Shown here piece after piece: positions 51,555-63,895 of a stretch of DNA of 64,000 nt (position 1 is the first letter of the stretch; each line of letters begins with the position of its first letter). The translations under genes and the position numbers were made by a program. The notes below the pieces were generated by a model. The model was given only the letters and a program-made list of their open reading frames with translations. It did not search any database and was not told the origin of the DNA. The stretch spans positions 149,327,769 to 149,391,768 of the forward strand of contig OZ023265.1 of the NCBI GenBank assembly GCA_964006375.1. The letters are read 5' to 3'. The stretch is from Tillus elongatus (Eukaryota; Arthropoda; Insecta; Coleoptera; Cleridae).

Positions 51555-52420
51555 TAATCTCAAGGAGGTCTATCAACCTTTAAAATGTATTCAAGTTTCT
51601 TCTAGTACATGCTCTATATTTTGCACCTACTTCTTCAGGAGCATATAAAAATACAGTTATAATATACCTTACATAAAGGTGCTGAATTCGGCTGAACAAA
51701 CGTGCTTGGTTAGAAACACAAAAGAGAACCAACAGTGTATATGTGGTCACAGAATAGATACCATATTGAAGCATGACAACAGGTTTTTGGCAACACTGAC
51801 TGATAAAGATACAATAACCATTAACTAGCGAAACACCGGGAATTTTGAACCCATGCTTGAGGAAGGGCTCTTTTACCCACCTGCCAGTGGGTAGATACAT
51901 TAACAATAGTACGCAAATACCGCCAAATACTGTTTTATGTTACCATGGGAAAGTCAGTTTTTCTTCTTTTGCCATGTTGTTGTTGCTGTTGGCACTCCTG
52001 CGCTTTTATGTCATCCATGAAGACAGAAAAGCCAGATGTCATTCATGGAAATTTTGATAGCTCGTGAAAATTGTAATTGCTTCTTAAATTGTAACAATGC
52101 GTTTATAATTCTCACCATGTAGACACGGCTTTTAGAGGTGTTTTGTTTTGTATTCTGTGTCTTTAAGATGTCATATGTCTTTAGGCTTGTGAGATGGCAC
52201 ACATTCTCCTTTTTGTGTTCCTAACCAAAAAAGTTTTTGCATTGTTCAGCTTTCGGTAAGAAAGGTTTAGATCTTTGTTGTAATGATACCATAGCTGTAT
52301 TTGTTGTAATTTTAGAGATCGATAGTCCGATTCTGAGTTTTGGTAACCAGCAGTATGAGCGTTACTCCTCCTAGTCTGTTATGCTGTGAGAGACTCTGAG
52401 TTTTGAAGACTAACAGTGCT
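51555..52420. other. no confirmed gene; broken frame on minus strand
   Basis: On the minus strand, a frame from ATG at about 51976 to 51580 is open except for one in-frame TAA after MAKEEKLTFPW. It contains the hydrophobic GGICVLLLMYLP and YGIYSVTTYTLLVLFCV segments. No family was recognised. It may be a decayed gene fragment or chance. Confidence 0.3.
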
Positions 52421-52422
52421 GC

Positions 52423-52440
52423 GTCCAGACTTTTTAAAAT
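52423..52440 (+). repeat. minimal HINE-like 3' end
   Basis: GCTGCGTCCAGACTTTTT matches the last bases of the family together with the T-run. Nothing else is present. Confidence 0.35.
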
Positions 52441-52539
52441 ATTGTTTAATCTCTAAATACTCTTAGGAATTAGGTTTTTGATTGTTAAATCATCTATTAT
52501 CATTACATATTACAAAACCAGTAAGTAAAATTGCTACTT

Positions 52540-52858
52540 TTTTTATTTCAACAAAACACCACGAGGGCTCACAGCTTAAATACTATCGTACCGTGGGTGT
52601 CGACAAGGAGGAAAGAGGCAACTTGTTAATTCTGGACTTGAAGGTTTGGAGGTTCGGGGGAGAAGGAAAAACATGTGCCGGCAAGGAATTTCACAACTTT
52701 GAAGTCCTCGGGACAAAAGAGCGGGCATAACAAGATGTTCCTGTCTGGTGACCTGGACAGTGAAAGGGTGCATTCGCTCTGTTCCTCTGGTAGATCTGTT
52801 GGGGGCAGCAGGTGGAGGAACTATGAATAAAAGCTCGTCCGAGCAGTGCCCGTGCCCA
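52540..52858 (-). mobile_element. LINE 3' end, relative of the 42.5-kb element
   Basis: About 315 bp closely matching 42510-42830, including the TACTATCGTACCGTGGGTGT stretch and the C-terminal coding end. It is 5'-truncated. T-rich sequence at 52536-52546 is the degenerate poly(A) tail. Confidence 0.8.
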
Positions 52859-53497
52859 TTTTAAAAAAGCTCCACAAGCTTCACATACAGAATAAAACTT
52901 TCGTAAAAGTCGCTTAAAAATAAAAAAAAATTATTGAGGTGTTAACATTTCAAGTGAAACAGCTTAAAACTCAAAATAACCGACCACTACAAAATCCAAC
53001 GTACAGGCGTGCTACTCTTATAGGATTGCTCTAAACTGAAACTCAATTGAGTGTTATAAAATAATACGGGTCCAACCGAATGCTAAATCATGAGAGATTG
53101 CGGCAGAACGTAGTCTATTATTCAACAATCACTGGTTCCTCAAGAGAGTATAATCAGGAGGAAACAATAGAAACGATTAGTGGCATTACCTCCGCATCGT
53201 CCTTGGTGAACACAACGAACCAATAATAATCCGACATAAAAAATTCATTCTATGTAAATGTAAATGCCACTCAGCAAATTCTGCATTAGGAGAATCAATA
53301 ACTCAGATTTCAGTATTAGGGTACATATATAATTTTGAGCTTTAGTATATGGAAACATTTAGTAATATTTTTCACTCAGTTTTCGATTAGGAAATAACTT
53401 ATACTCTTTTAGGAGAAAAAGTATGTTTATTTCAGATCCTCAAATTATAGATTATTTCGCTGTTAAACCAAACAGGATATTAGAAGGAGTAATTTTC
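52859..53497. other. no gene seen
   Basis: AT-rich unassigned sequence. Confidence 0.5.
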
Positions 53498-53542
53498 ATC
53501 CTCTGATGACGCTTACTTTGTTAGTCAAACGATCATCAGGTG
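53498..53542 (+). ncRNA. hammerhead-ribozyme-like motif
   Basis: CCT-CTGATGA, an imperfect stem CTTAC/GTTAG with TTT loop, then CAAAC, GATC, ATC and AGG. The outer CCT/AGG can pair as helix I, and ATC is an allowed cleavage triplet. GAAA has become CAAA, so activity is doubtful. A HINE-like element begins immediately to the right. Confidence 0.45.
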
Positions 53543-53544
53543 TT

Positions 53545-53678
53545 TTTTAGTGAATTTTCTTAAAAAAAATTCACTAATGAGGAGATCTCGACTTTTGAAT
53601 TTTGAAAAAATTTCTTCAAATGAGCGCTAATTAGGCCCCCCAGAACACATATCCGAGGTCAGTTTGAATTTTTATATG

Positions 53679-53759
<81 letters not shown>

Positions 53760-54906
53760 GTATCACACCGATAACTCAAAAAATAATGGGCCGATTTTGA
53801 TTAAATTTGGTGAATAAATTCCTTTTGCAAATAGCTTGGATAAGTTCGTTAGCCAGGAAAATCTGCCCAGGTTTTCCCGGAAAATTTTGTGTTTTCTTTC
53901 GAAAAAAATTTATATCTCCCGAATTAACAAAGTAAGGGCAACCAAATTTAGTACGCGGGTTTATGTCCTTATATGTAAGTTACCTACCAAAACTTAGCTC
54001 TGTATGTCAAAAGACAAAAAAGTTATAGGCAATTAAAGAAAAATAAATTAGGGTTTTCCTCAAAACGTCAAAGTTGCGATTTAAAATGTCAAAATTGGCA
54101 ACATTTAGGCAAAGAACTTGAATCTAATCCGGGCTATGGAAATAAAATGCCTCAAGAAGGATGTTTTACAAACCCTGAAGTCTTAGTTTCAACCGTCATT
54201 GTCCTTCATTTTACTAAAATATTTCCAGAAAATTCATTTCAAATAGACCCTTTCTCTGACGATTGGCAGTAGCCTTAGCTATAAAGTTTATCGTTGAATG
54301 GTATATAATTTTTGTCGAATTTTCGTCAAAAATCAATAAAGCTCAATATATCCGTTATTATACAAGATATGAAAAAAATTTGTATACATTAATTATACAG
54401 TGTTTTGAGCTACATCTTAAAAAAATATTTCTACAATCACAGGGTGGCCCATAAGTCGTTGGTGATACAAGTTTTCTTTTTTTTAATCAAACACGCCTTA
54501 TGTTATTGCATTTTTGCATTTTCCATCGAAATATAATGCATGTTTGTAAGAAAAAAATTCTGGACGCAGCAAGTGCGTTATGGTAGCGAACTTTATTTTT
54601 TTAGTTTTGTCGAAATGCTTTTTGTAAATAATTATATCTTGGTAGGGGCTAAATACCTTGAGGAAGTTCGTTGGCCAGGAAAATCGGGCTAGTTTTTCGG
54701 GGATATTTTAAGTTAGTTTTCGAAAAATATTTGCCCTTTTCCCAACAACAAAGTTATTTTGATAAAATGTGGTACATTGTTCCCACTATAGAGGTTATAC
54801 TGGTAACCAAATTTGATGCCTGCTTTTCTTTAAAAAAAAGGCATATTTGTTAGAAAAAACATTTTTATGAAAATTCACTACCATAACGCACTTGCTGCGT
54901 CCAGAG
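53545..54906 (+). repeat. HINE-like element, copy G, complete
   Basis: 1,362 bp. In order: 5' TTTTAGTGAATTTTC with inverted partner (53545-53578), block A, (TA)n (53680-53757), block B, and a 3' module (54559-54906) bounded by inverted TGGACGCAGCAAGTGCGTTA copies. It ends GAAAATTCACTACCATAACG, the ACGCA/TGCGT hairpin and CCAGAG, followed by T6A. It is almost identical to copy H outside the TA array, with unrelated flanks. Confidence 0.8.
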
Positions 54907-54949
54907 TTTTTTAAATGTGTTGTGGTGATCTGGGTTCTCCAAGTGTACC

Positions 54950-56252
54950 TTTTTTTATTTTCATTTCAATAACACACCACGAGCGCTTACAGCCTAAATA
55001 CTATCATACCGTGGGGTGAATTCTGGACTTGAAGGTTTGGAGATTCGGGGAGTAGAAAAACGTGCCGGCAGGGAATTCCACAACTTGGAAGTCGTCAGGA
55101 CAAAAGAGCAGGCATAACAAGATGTTCTATATCTGGTGACCTGGACAGTAAAAGGGTGCATTCTCCCTGTTCCCCTGGTAGATCTGTTGGGGGAGCAGGT
55201 GGAGGAACTATGGAAGAAAGCTCCTCTGAGCAGTGCCCGTGCAGATATCTATAAAAGAGAGAGAGAGGTCATCAATGGCACGTCGGTGGGCAAGGGATAG
55301 CAGCCTTTGGGTGAGGGTAGGGTCACCATGAGACATATAGCTCCCTTCTGAATTGAGTCCAGGATAGATAGTGTAGAAGCGGCAGCGGCACCCCAGATGT
55401 GGGAGCAGTATTCGAGGTTTGGCCTTATCTGTGAAGTATATAAGGTATAGAGATTAGCTGGTGAAAAGTGTTTGCGAACCTGGAAGAGGAAACCTAATTT
55501 CTCAGCAGCCGATTCTGCAATTAAGGTGACACATTGGTGCCAATTGAGATTTCGTTCCACAGAAATGCCAACAAGTAAAAAGGACTCATTACTTTGAATA
55601 ACTTGGTTGTTCATTGTGATGGGTCTAGGGCTGGTGTATCTCTTATGAAAAAGAAAGCAAGACTGTGACTTGGTGTGGTTGAATTGTACAAAACTTCTAC
55701 TTCCCCTGTCTAATATTTTTTGGAGATCCACGGAGACAGAACCTTCCATGAGTCTGTGATCCTCATCTAATTGGGCTAAAGAGACCAGCTTAGAATATTG
55801 TATATTTGAGTGGAGGGTGCTGTTGTCCGCGTAACTGTAAACTGGGTTGGATGTGCTAGAGAGGAGGCCATTGATGTGGAGAAGAAACAAAGTAGGGGCT
55901 AAAGCTGAACATTGAGGAACTCCTGCATTAACTGGATACAGTTTAGAGGAATGGCCATCCATGACAACAGTAATGCTCCGGTTGGAGAGGAAATTTGCTG
56001 TCCAGGTACAGAGTTTTGGTGGTAGGCCATAGGCCGGTAGTTTATTAAGCAGCGCTGTGTGCCAGACATGGTCGAATGCTTTGGATATGTCTAGAGCGAC
56101 AATCTGGGATTCACCGTGTAGTTCCATAGACTTGTTCCAAGAATTGGTGACAAAGGAAAAGAGGTCGGCAGTTGATCTGCGCTGACGGAATCCATACTGC
56201 CTGTCGTGGATTAGACTGTGTTTTTCAAGAAATTTTAGTAATTCGGTGTTTA
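54950..56252 (-). mobile_element. LINE, 5'-truncated relative of the 42.5-kb element
   Basis: 1.3 kb of the RT and C-terminal half of the same LINE family. The frame 55249-56127 keeps DISKAFDHVWHTALLNKLPA, a mutated YADN in place of YADD, and NRSITVVMDGHSSKLYP. It breaks off abruptly at 56252 against a different LINE. The loss of the second catalytic aspartate makes it inactive. Confidence 0.82.
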
Positions 56253-56255
56253 GGA

Positions 56256-56880
56256 GAATTTACTAACAAATAACTCTAAGTCAGACACACTGTCTGAGAG
56301 CCATGTTTCAGTAAATGCTAGTATGCCATAGTTAACAAAAGACGTTACGGTAAAAAGCTCAGTAATTTTGGAGTTAAGTCCTCTTAACATTCTGATAATA
56401 ACATGTCAGACATCCCAGGCCTGGCTGCATCTGATCTACTGACATATATTCCCTTGCCTGGTCCTTCTTGAAAAAAGTGAAACTTCTTGACCATAACTCC
56501 CTCAGGCCAGGAGGAAGGTGACAGTAGTTGGGAAGCCAGTGAGGCTCGATCCTATATGCACTATAACTTCCAGAGCTAACAGACTGCTGAAATATCGAAA
56601 ACTGCTCATCGGGGTCAAAGATAGTGGAAAGATACTCCATAAGATCACCCTGTGTAACACTGGTATCCAACTTCGATACAAAGACTGATGTCCTTGGAGA
56701 CAAAGTAGTAGGACGCACTTCAGAGGAGCTCAACTTCTTCACTTCCACAATATATCGGTGTTTTCTCATCTCTGTATCTCCACCTCCCCCAGCACCAGTT
56801 CTGACCACCACAGCCTGCCAAAGAGCGGAAGACCCAGGTATAGAGTCCTTAACTGACACAGATCCAAATCGAGAAGGGGT
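56256..56880 (-). mobile_element. LINE ORF1/ORF2 junction fragment of another family
   Basis: On the minus strand, the frame 56374-56859 (161 codons) resembles the C-terminal domain of an ORF1 protein of CR1/Jockey-like LINEs (TSVFVSKLDTSVTQGDLMEY, then a YSAYRIEP segment and LPPGLRELWS). It is followed near 56270-56380 by LRGLNSKITELF and AFTETWLSDSVSEL, the opening of an APE endonuclease (ORF2). Truncated on both sides. The LINE relic at 57240-57640 may be the same family. Confidence 0.55.
56374..56859 (-). pseudogene. LINE ORF1-like C-terminal fragment
   Basis: 161-codon frame without a clear natural start. The motifs SVFVSKLD...T..DL..YL and YSAYRIEP..LP...LPPGL..LWS fit the conserved C-terminal region of ORF1 RNA-binding proteins in this superfamily. 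The neighbouring ORF2 endonuclease start lies downstream in the same direction, as expected. Confidence 0.5.
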
Positions 56881-56917
56881 TTAATATTGTTTAAATTAGT
56901 ATTCAAAGTACATTATA

Positions 56918-57239
56918 GATATCTGCACAGGCACTGCTCAGAGCTTTCTTCCATAGTTCTTCCACCTGCTGCCCCCAACAGACTCTACCAGGGGAACAGA
57001 GCGAATGCACCCTTTTACTGTCCAGGTCACCAGACATAGAACATCTTGTTATGCCCGCTCTTTTGTCCCGAGGACTTCCAAGTTATAGAATTCCTTGCCG
57101 GCACACGTTTTTTCTCCTCCCCCAAACCCCCAAACCTTCAAGTCCAGAATTAACAAGTTGCCTCTTTCCTCCTCGTCGACACCCACGGTACGATAGTATT
57201 TAGCGCTCGTGGTGTGTTGTTGGAATATTTATAAAAAAA
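56918..57239 (+). mobile_element. LINE 3' end, plus-strand relative of the 42.5-kb element
   Basis: About 310 bp matching the 3' end of the 42.5-kb family in plus orientation, ending in A8 at 57232-57239. 5'-truncated. It interrupts the LINE relic that continues at 57240. Confidence 0.78.
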
Positions 57240-57640
57240 ATACCTTCTGAACAAGGTTAGTCTGTATTTTGGTGATGAGATCAATCCTTTCTTTCTAACA
57301 TATACATTATGTACATCAGTCCTATAAGTCATCTTTCTGGATAAGTAAGGGGGCATTTTGTTTTGATGACTGTATGATAGAGTGCCGCCGCCCTGAGTGT
57401 AAATCTACTCTGCATATTTAGCCACCTCGACTCCATGAGCTTACACGAAAAACGCTGATACTTTCGACCACCATAGGCAAATCTCAAACACGTTTTCTGT
57501 AACCGCTGAATTCTTCTGGCATCATAACTATCTACACACGCATATTACAGCTCTAAGTAGTATGTAAACTGCGAGAGAACCAGAGCATTTACCAGCATCA
57601 GTTTAGTCTCTCCAGGAAGATAGGATCGAAGTGGAAAGAG
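57240..57640 (-). pseudogene. LINE ORF2 C-terminal relic
   Basis: Minus-strand translation reads SYLPGETKLMLVNALVLSQF, RRIQRLQKTCLRFAYG and CPPYLSRKMTYRTDVHNVYV, the thumb/C-terminal region of a CR1/Jockey-like LINE distinct from the 42.5-kb family. Stops break it, and a plus-strand LINE fragment lies immediately to its left. Confidence 0.68.
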
Positions 57641-57647
57641 CAGTGTA

Positions 57648-57988
57648 TGTATGCATCACACCGATAACTCAAAAAATAATGGGTCGATTGTGATAAAATT
57701 TGGCACGTGCCTTCCTTTTGTAAGTGGATTAGATAAGTTCGTTAGCCAGGAAAATCTAACCAGGTTTTCCGAGACAATTTTGGGTTTTCTTTCGGAAAAA
57801 GTTTTATCTCCAAAAATAGATAAGCTATGGTAACTAAATTTGGTACGTAAGTTTAGGATATTAAAAGGAAATTATGTACCAAAATTTATATTTCTATATT
57901 GCAAGAAGAAAAAGTTATAAAAAAATATTTGGTGTCAGATCATTTCTATTAAAATTCACTGCGACAACGCACTTGCTGCGTCCAGACT
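57648..57988 (+). repeat. HINE-like element, short copy I
   Basis: Block B (CACACCGATAACTCAAAAAA and onward) followed directly by a family 3' end, ACAACGCACTTGCTGCGTCC AGAC and a T-run. The 5' half, TA array and internal module are missing. Confidence 0.65.
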
Positions 57989-58811
57989 TTTTTAATATTT
58001 GTAGACAAGCACTCTAAGGCTACAACTAAGATTGCTTGTTAACTTTCCCCAGTATTAAGCTGTATTCACAAACAATTATCTACTGTCAGTACTTCCTGCG
58101 TCTCTGTTCCATCCTAAACGAGTTCATTTCAAATTCCCGATTTGAATATCTGAGGATGAGTATTCAGAAATAACAAAGGAAATTCAATTTTCATTTGAAT
58201 ACAACAAACGTGCCACCCGTAAGTTCACCTGCACATAAATAGAATCGATAATTGAGATGATTTTCGTAAAAGGGAAATGCGAATTACAGCAAGGCGTTTG
58301 CTGTGTCATTAGCACATGTAATTATGCGGCAAAAGGGAAACGGAGCAAAGAAATTCATTCGAATTCGATTAATTGTACTTTTAGAGCCAGTTGAAGTTCT
58401 GTTGGAATGAAAGTAAAGACAACGACAGCTTTTGTGTTCCATTATTGATTAAGTACAACTCTTTTTCTGTTCACTCTTTTTTTCTGATTAGATAATTCGC
58501 AAAATAAATCGTAATTGGGTTCTCATTTGTAACATTTTAGGTCATTTGTAATGAATTTTCGAATGAATGTCACGAGCCATAACATATACATTTTTTAATT
58601 AGAACTACGCCAGCGACAAAGGTTGCAGGCAAATGCTGGGTGAGATATGATATTAACGTTTCTTATTTGTGGGTAAATTTTATAAAATAAATTAATAATA
58701 GACTACCTTTTCTAGATGTACTAGTTATCAAAAATAAAGACGCATTAGAATTTGATGTCCATAGGAAAGAAACCACAACCCTAGGTTACATTCCGAATGA
58801 ATGAAAAAATA
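57989..58811. other. no gene seen
   Basis: AT-rich unassigned sequence. Confidence 0.5.
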
Positions 58812-58842
58812 TTAGTGAATTTTCTTAATGAAAATTCACTAA
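58812..58842. repeat. head-to-head pair of HINE-like 5' ends
   Basis: TTAGTGAATTTTC and its exact reverse complement, separated by only TTAAT, form a perfect 13-bp-arm palindrome 18 bp left of copy H. It equals two family 5' tips facing each other. Confidence 0.65.
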
Positions 58843-58859
58843 AAATGGCTAGTTTAAAC

Positions 58860-59006
58860 TTTTAGTGAATTTTCTTAAAAAAATTCACTAATGAGGAGAT
58901 CTCGACTTTTGAATTTTGAAAAAATTTCTTCAAATGAGCGCTAATTAGGCCCCCCAGAACACATATCCGAGGTCAGTTTGAATTTTTATATGTTTATATA
59001 TATATA

Positions 59007-59095
<89 letters not shown>

Positions 59096-60217
59096 GTATC
59101 ACACCGATAACTCAAAAAATAATGGGCCGATTTTGATTAAATTTGGTGAATAAATTCCTTTTGCAAATAGCTTGGATAAGTTCGTTAGCCAGGAAAATCT
59201 GCCCAGGTTTTCCCGGAAAATTTTGTGTTTTCTTTCGAAAAAAATTTATATCTCCCGAATTAACAAAGTAAGGGCAACCAAATTTAGTACGCGGGTTTAT
59301 GTCCTTATATGTAAGTTACCTACCAAAACTTAGCTCTGTATGTCAAAAGACAAAAAAGTTATAGGCAATTAAAGAAAAATAAATTAGGGTTTTCCTCAAA
59401 ACGTCAAAGTTGCGATTTAAAATGTCAAAATTGGCAACATTTAGGCAAAGAACTTGAATCTAATCCGGGCTATGGAAATAAAATGCCTCAAGAAGGATGT
59501 TTTACAAACCCTGAAGTCTTAGTTTCAACCGTCATTGTCCTTCATTTTACTAAAATATTTCCAGAAAATTCATTTCAAATAGACCCTTTCTCTGACGATT
59601 GGCAGTAGCCTTAGCTATAAAGTTTATCGTTGAATGGTATATAATTTTTGTCGAATTTTCGTCAAAAATCAATAAAGCTCAATATATCCGTTATTATACA
59701 AGATATGAAAAAAATTTGTATACATTAATTATACAGTGTTTTGAGCTACATCTTAAAAAAATATTTCTACAATCACAGGGTGGCCCATAAGTCGTTGGTG
59801 ATACAAGTTTTCTTTTTTTTAATCAAACACGCCTTATGTATATATAATGCATGTTTGTAAGAAAAAAATTCTGGACGCAGCAAGTGCGTTATGGTAGCGA
59901 ACTTTATTTTTTTAGTTTTGTCGAAATGCTTTTTGTAAATAATTATATCTTGGTAGGGGCTAAATACCTTGAGGAAGTTCGTTGGCCAGGAAAATCGGGC
60001 TAGTTTTTCGGGGATATTTTAAGTTAGTTTTCGAAAAATATTTGCCCTTTTCCCAACAACAAAGTTATTTTGATAAAATGTGGTACATTGTTCCCACTAT
60101 AGAGGTTATACTGGTAACCAAATTTGATGCCTGCTTTTCTTTAAAAAAAAGGCATATTTGTTAGAAAAAACATTTTTATGAAAATTCACTACCATAACGC
60201 ACTTGCTGCGTCCAGAG
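58860..60217 (+). repeat. HINE-like element, copy H, complete
   Basis: 1,358 bp with the same order of parts as copy G and almost identical sequence. The differences I see are the length of the TA array (58994-59095), one A in the 5' palindrome, and a deletion of about 24 bp near 59838. It ends CCAGAGTTTTTTA, then flank. The flanking sequences of G and H are unrelated. Confidence 0.8.
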
Positions 60218-60299
60218 TTTTTTAGTAAATACGCTAATATAGATATAGCAAAGAATTAGGGTATCTAAAGAACGGGGCTGAATATGATCAATCCACTGC

Positions 60300-60780
60300 T
60301 TACCTAGTGGAAAGATTAATACACAAACAGAAAACAAAAAAACTGTTAGCGGAATCAACGACCTTCAGAAAAGAGAAAGTGGAAAAAAAATCTGTTTATT
60401 CACCATTTGAACCGCGAACCACGGCGGGTCTATATATCAGTTTTAACAAAGCCGATCAGCAACTAACATTTCTGACAAAAAAATATTTTTAAAAATTTGC
60501 TAGGTAACACAGAAGACAAGGATAGTGCCACTAAAATGTCGGAAGTATATGAAATAAATTGTAAAGATTGTCATCTTAAATACGTCTGGCAAACTAAAAG
60601 CTCTAGTAAAATTGGGTTTAAAGAAATTTAGCATGACTGGGATACGGTATTGTAGATATAGCATGTGTGACCCGGCATATTTGGGATAATAATCACCGCA
60701 TAGATGAAGAAATGAAGAAAACCTAAAATTAATTTTTAAAAATCGAAGAAAGCGAAAAAACGGTTTCGATAGTATATGTA
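60300..60780 (+). pseudogene. Penelope-like element remnant with GIY-YIG endonuclease
   Basis: Plus-strand frames read [36 protein letters not shown] (a GIY-YIG core with GQT changed to WQT) and [18 protein letters not shown]. Together these match the endonuclease tail of Penelope-like retroelements. The upstream frame 60307-60492 may be the linker. Stops and frameshifts are present. Confidence 0.6.
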
Positions 60781-60813
60781 TATATAAAGGCTTTGCCCTT
60801 AAACCTTTTTCCT

Positions 60814-62486
<1,673 letters not shown>

Positions 62487-62577
<91 letters not shown>

Positions 62578-62850
62578 TGTATCCAACCGATAACTCTCAA
62601 AATACTTCACCAATCTAAACCAAAGTTGGCAATGCGGTTCATTTTTTTAATAGCTTGGATGAGTTCGTTAGACAGTTTTGACACTCAAATACTTTTAGAA
62701 AAAATGCGAGAAACTGTTTTAAAACGCAATATTGAATTACTACAAGTATTAAACTTACTTACACTCACGTAGATATTCCATTAGTGGTCCTCTCTACCAA
62801 ATTTGAACTTAAGCGGTTTAGTAAATTTTGAGTTATAACCAAATAAAAAA
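62487..62850 (+). repeat. (TA)n plus diverged HINE-like block B, copy J
   Basis: (TA)n to 62567 then ACACACAC and TGTATCCAACCGATAACTC, followed by a GATGAGTTCGTTAGACAG segment corresponding to block B of the family. No 3' module is present. Confidence 0.5.
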
Positions 62851-63265
62851 TAAATAATTTACAATGTAACCTTAAATTACCTCTGAATGGTTGCCTATAA
62901 GGTTAGACAAGGCCAGACAAACATATCAGGATTACGCTGCTATTGCAAACAAATACCACAAATTAAACTTCAAACGAACAGGTTAGAAAAATATGTTACA
63001 CTAAACAATCAGCCGGGTTGCCATTTGCCAAAACTGTCATCTGAATTTGAAGATATCAGGAAAATATATAGGTAGTAATAAATAAAAATTTTAATGAAAG
63101 TTATTGAATTTGTTTAAAAACAATCTAGAACAACGTTTTATTATGTATAAATATTAAGCTTCCCATTCTTAAAGGTATTTAAAACCCATCGCCCTCTCCT
63201 AGTTTAATCTGACAACGCCAGTTAGCTATTTGTCATTGCCATTTGTTATTTTGCCAACTGACAGC
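62851..63265. other. no gene seen
   Basis: A 62-codon frame at 62887-63075 has no recognisable motif. Confidence 0.4.
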
Positions 63266-63269
63266 CGGG

Positions 63270-63355
63270 TGGGAGTCGAATTGGAGGTTATCTTGTTCTT
63301 CTTTGTTTACAAACGTCATAAACAAAGAAGAAGAAGGTGACCTCGACATGGGCTC
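63270..63355. repeat. short foldback sequence
   Basis: TTCTTCTTTGTTTA (63296-63309) pairs perfectly with 63319-63332 across a 9-nt loop. Pairing continues imperfectly outward through GAGGT/ACCTC and GTCGA segments, giving a hairpin of roughly 85 bp. A small MITE or structured repeat is possible. Confidence 0.55.
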
Positions 63356-63649
63356 CGCTTATACCTTAGAATCTTGGAATAAGCTACTTATTGTTTACTT
63401 TTAGGTTCAATTTACTCTTCCTGTCGTGTATGGAAAATATGAGGTAAATGAAACTACATAATGTCATGCAGTTGTTTAAATTATACCTATAAACAGGTGT
63501 TCAGTGTAAATTGATAAAATTTCAACTTCAAAATGTTGTATTGTTTATATTTATTTATTTAATTTTTTTAAGTATGGATACATGCATAGTAAATAAGTGT
63601 TGAAAAGAGTGTAAGTGCGTTTCCCAATAAACTAGAATCTTCAGTTTTG

Positions 63650-63895
63650 ATACATATTTAAACCTATATAAAAGCAGCGTGGGTACCTAATTTAAAAAAT
63701 AACACAAGGAGCTTTACAGGCAACGAGAAATTTGTTTTAGAAAACCATTTTTGTTATTTTGTTTGCCGAAACTGGTTCGATTGAGTTGACTAAAACGGAT
63801 CATCTAAGCAAGTAATACGGAAAAAATACCTACCACGTTTATAATTTAGCAGGTACATTCGTTTTGTAAATAAAAATCAAATTTTCGGTAAATTT
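63650..63895. repeat. dispersed repeat, partner at 50.29-50.53 kb
   Basis: Direct diverged match to the segment near 50.3 kb. No function was recognised. Confidence 0.5.

Noticed and set aside
54263..54853. Two short frames conserved exactly at 59599-59790 and 59982-60164
   Set aside because: Conserved only because the two HINE-like copies are nearly identical; the frames do not persist in diverged copies.
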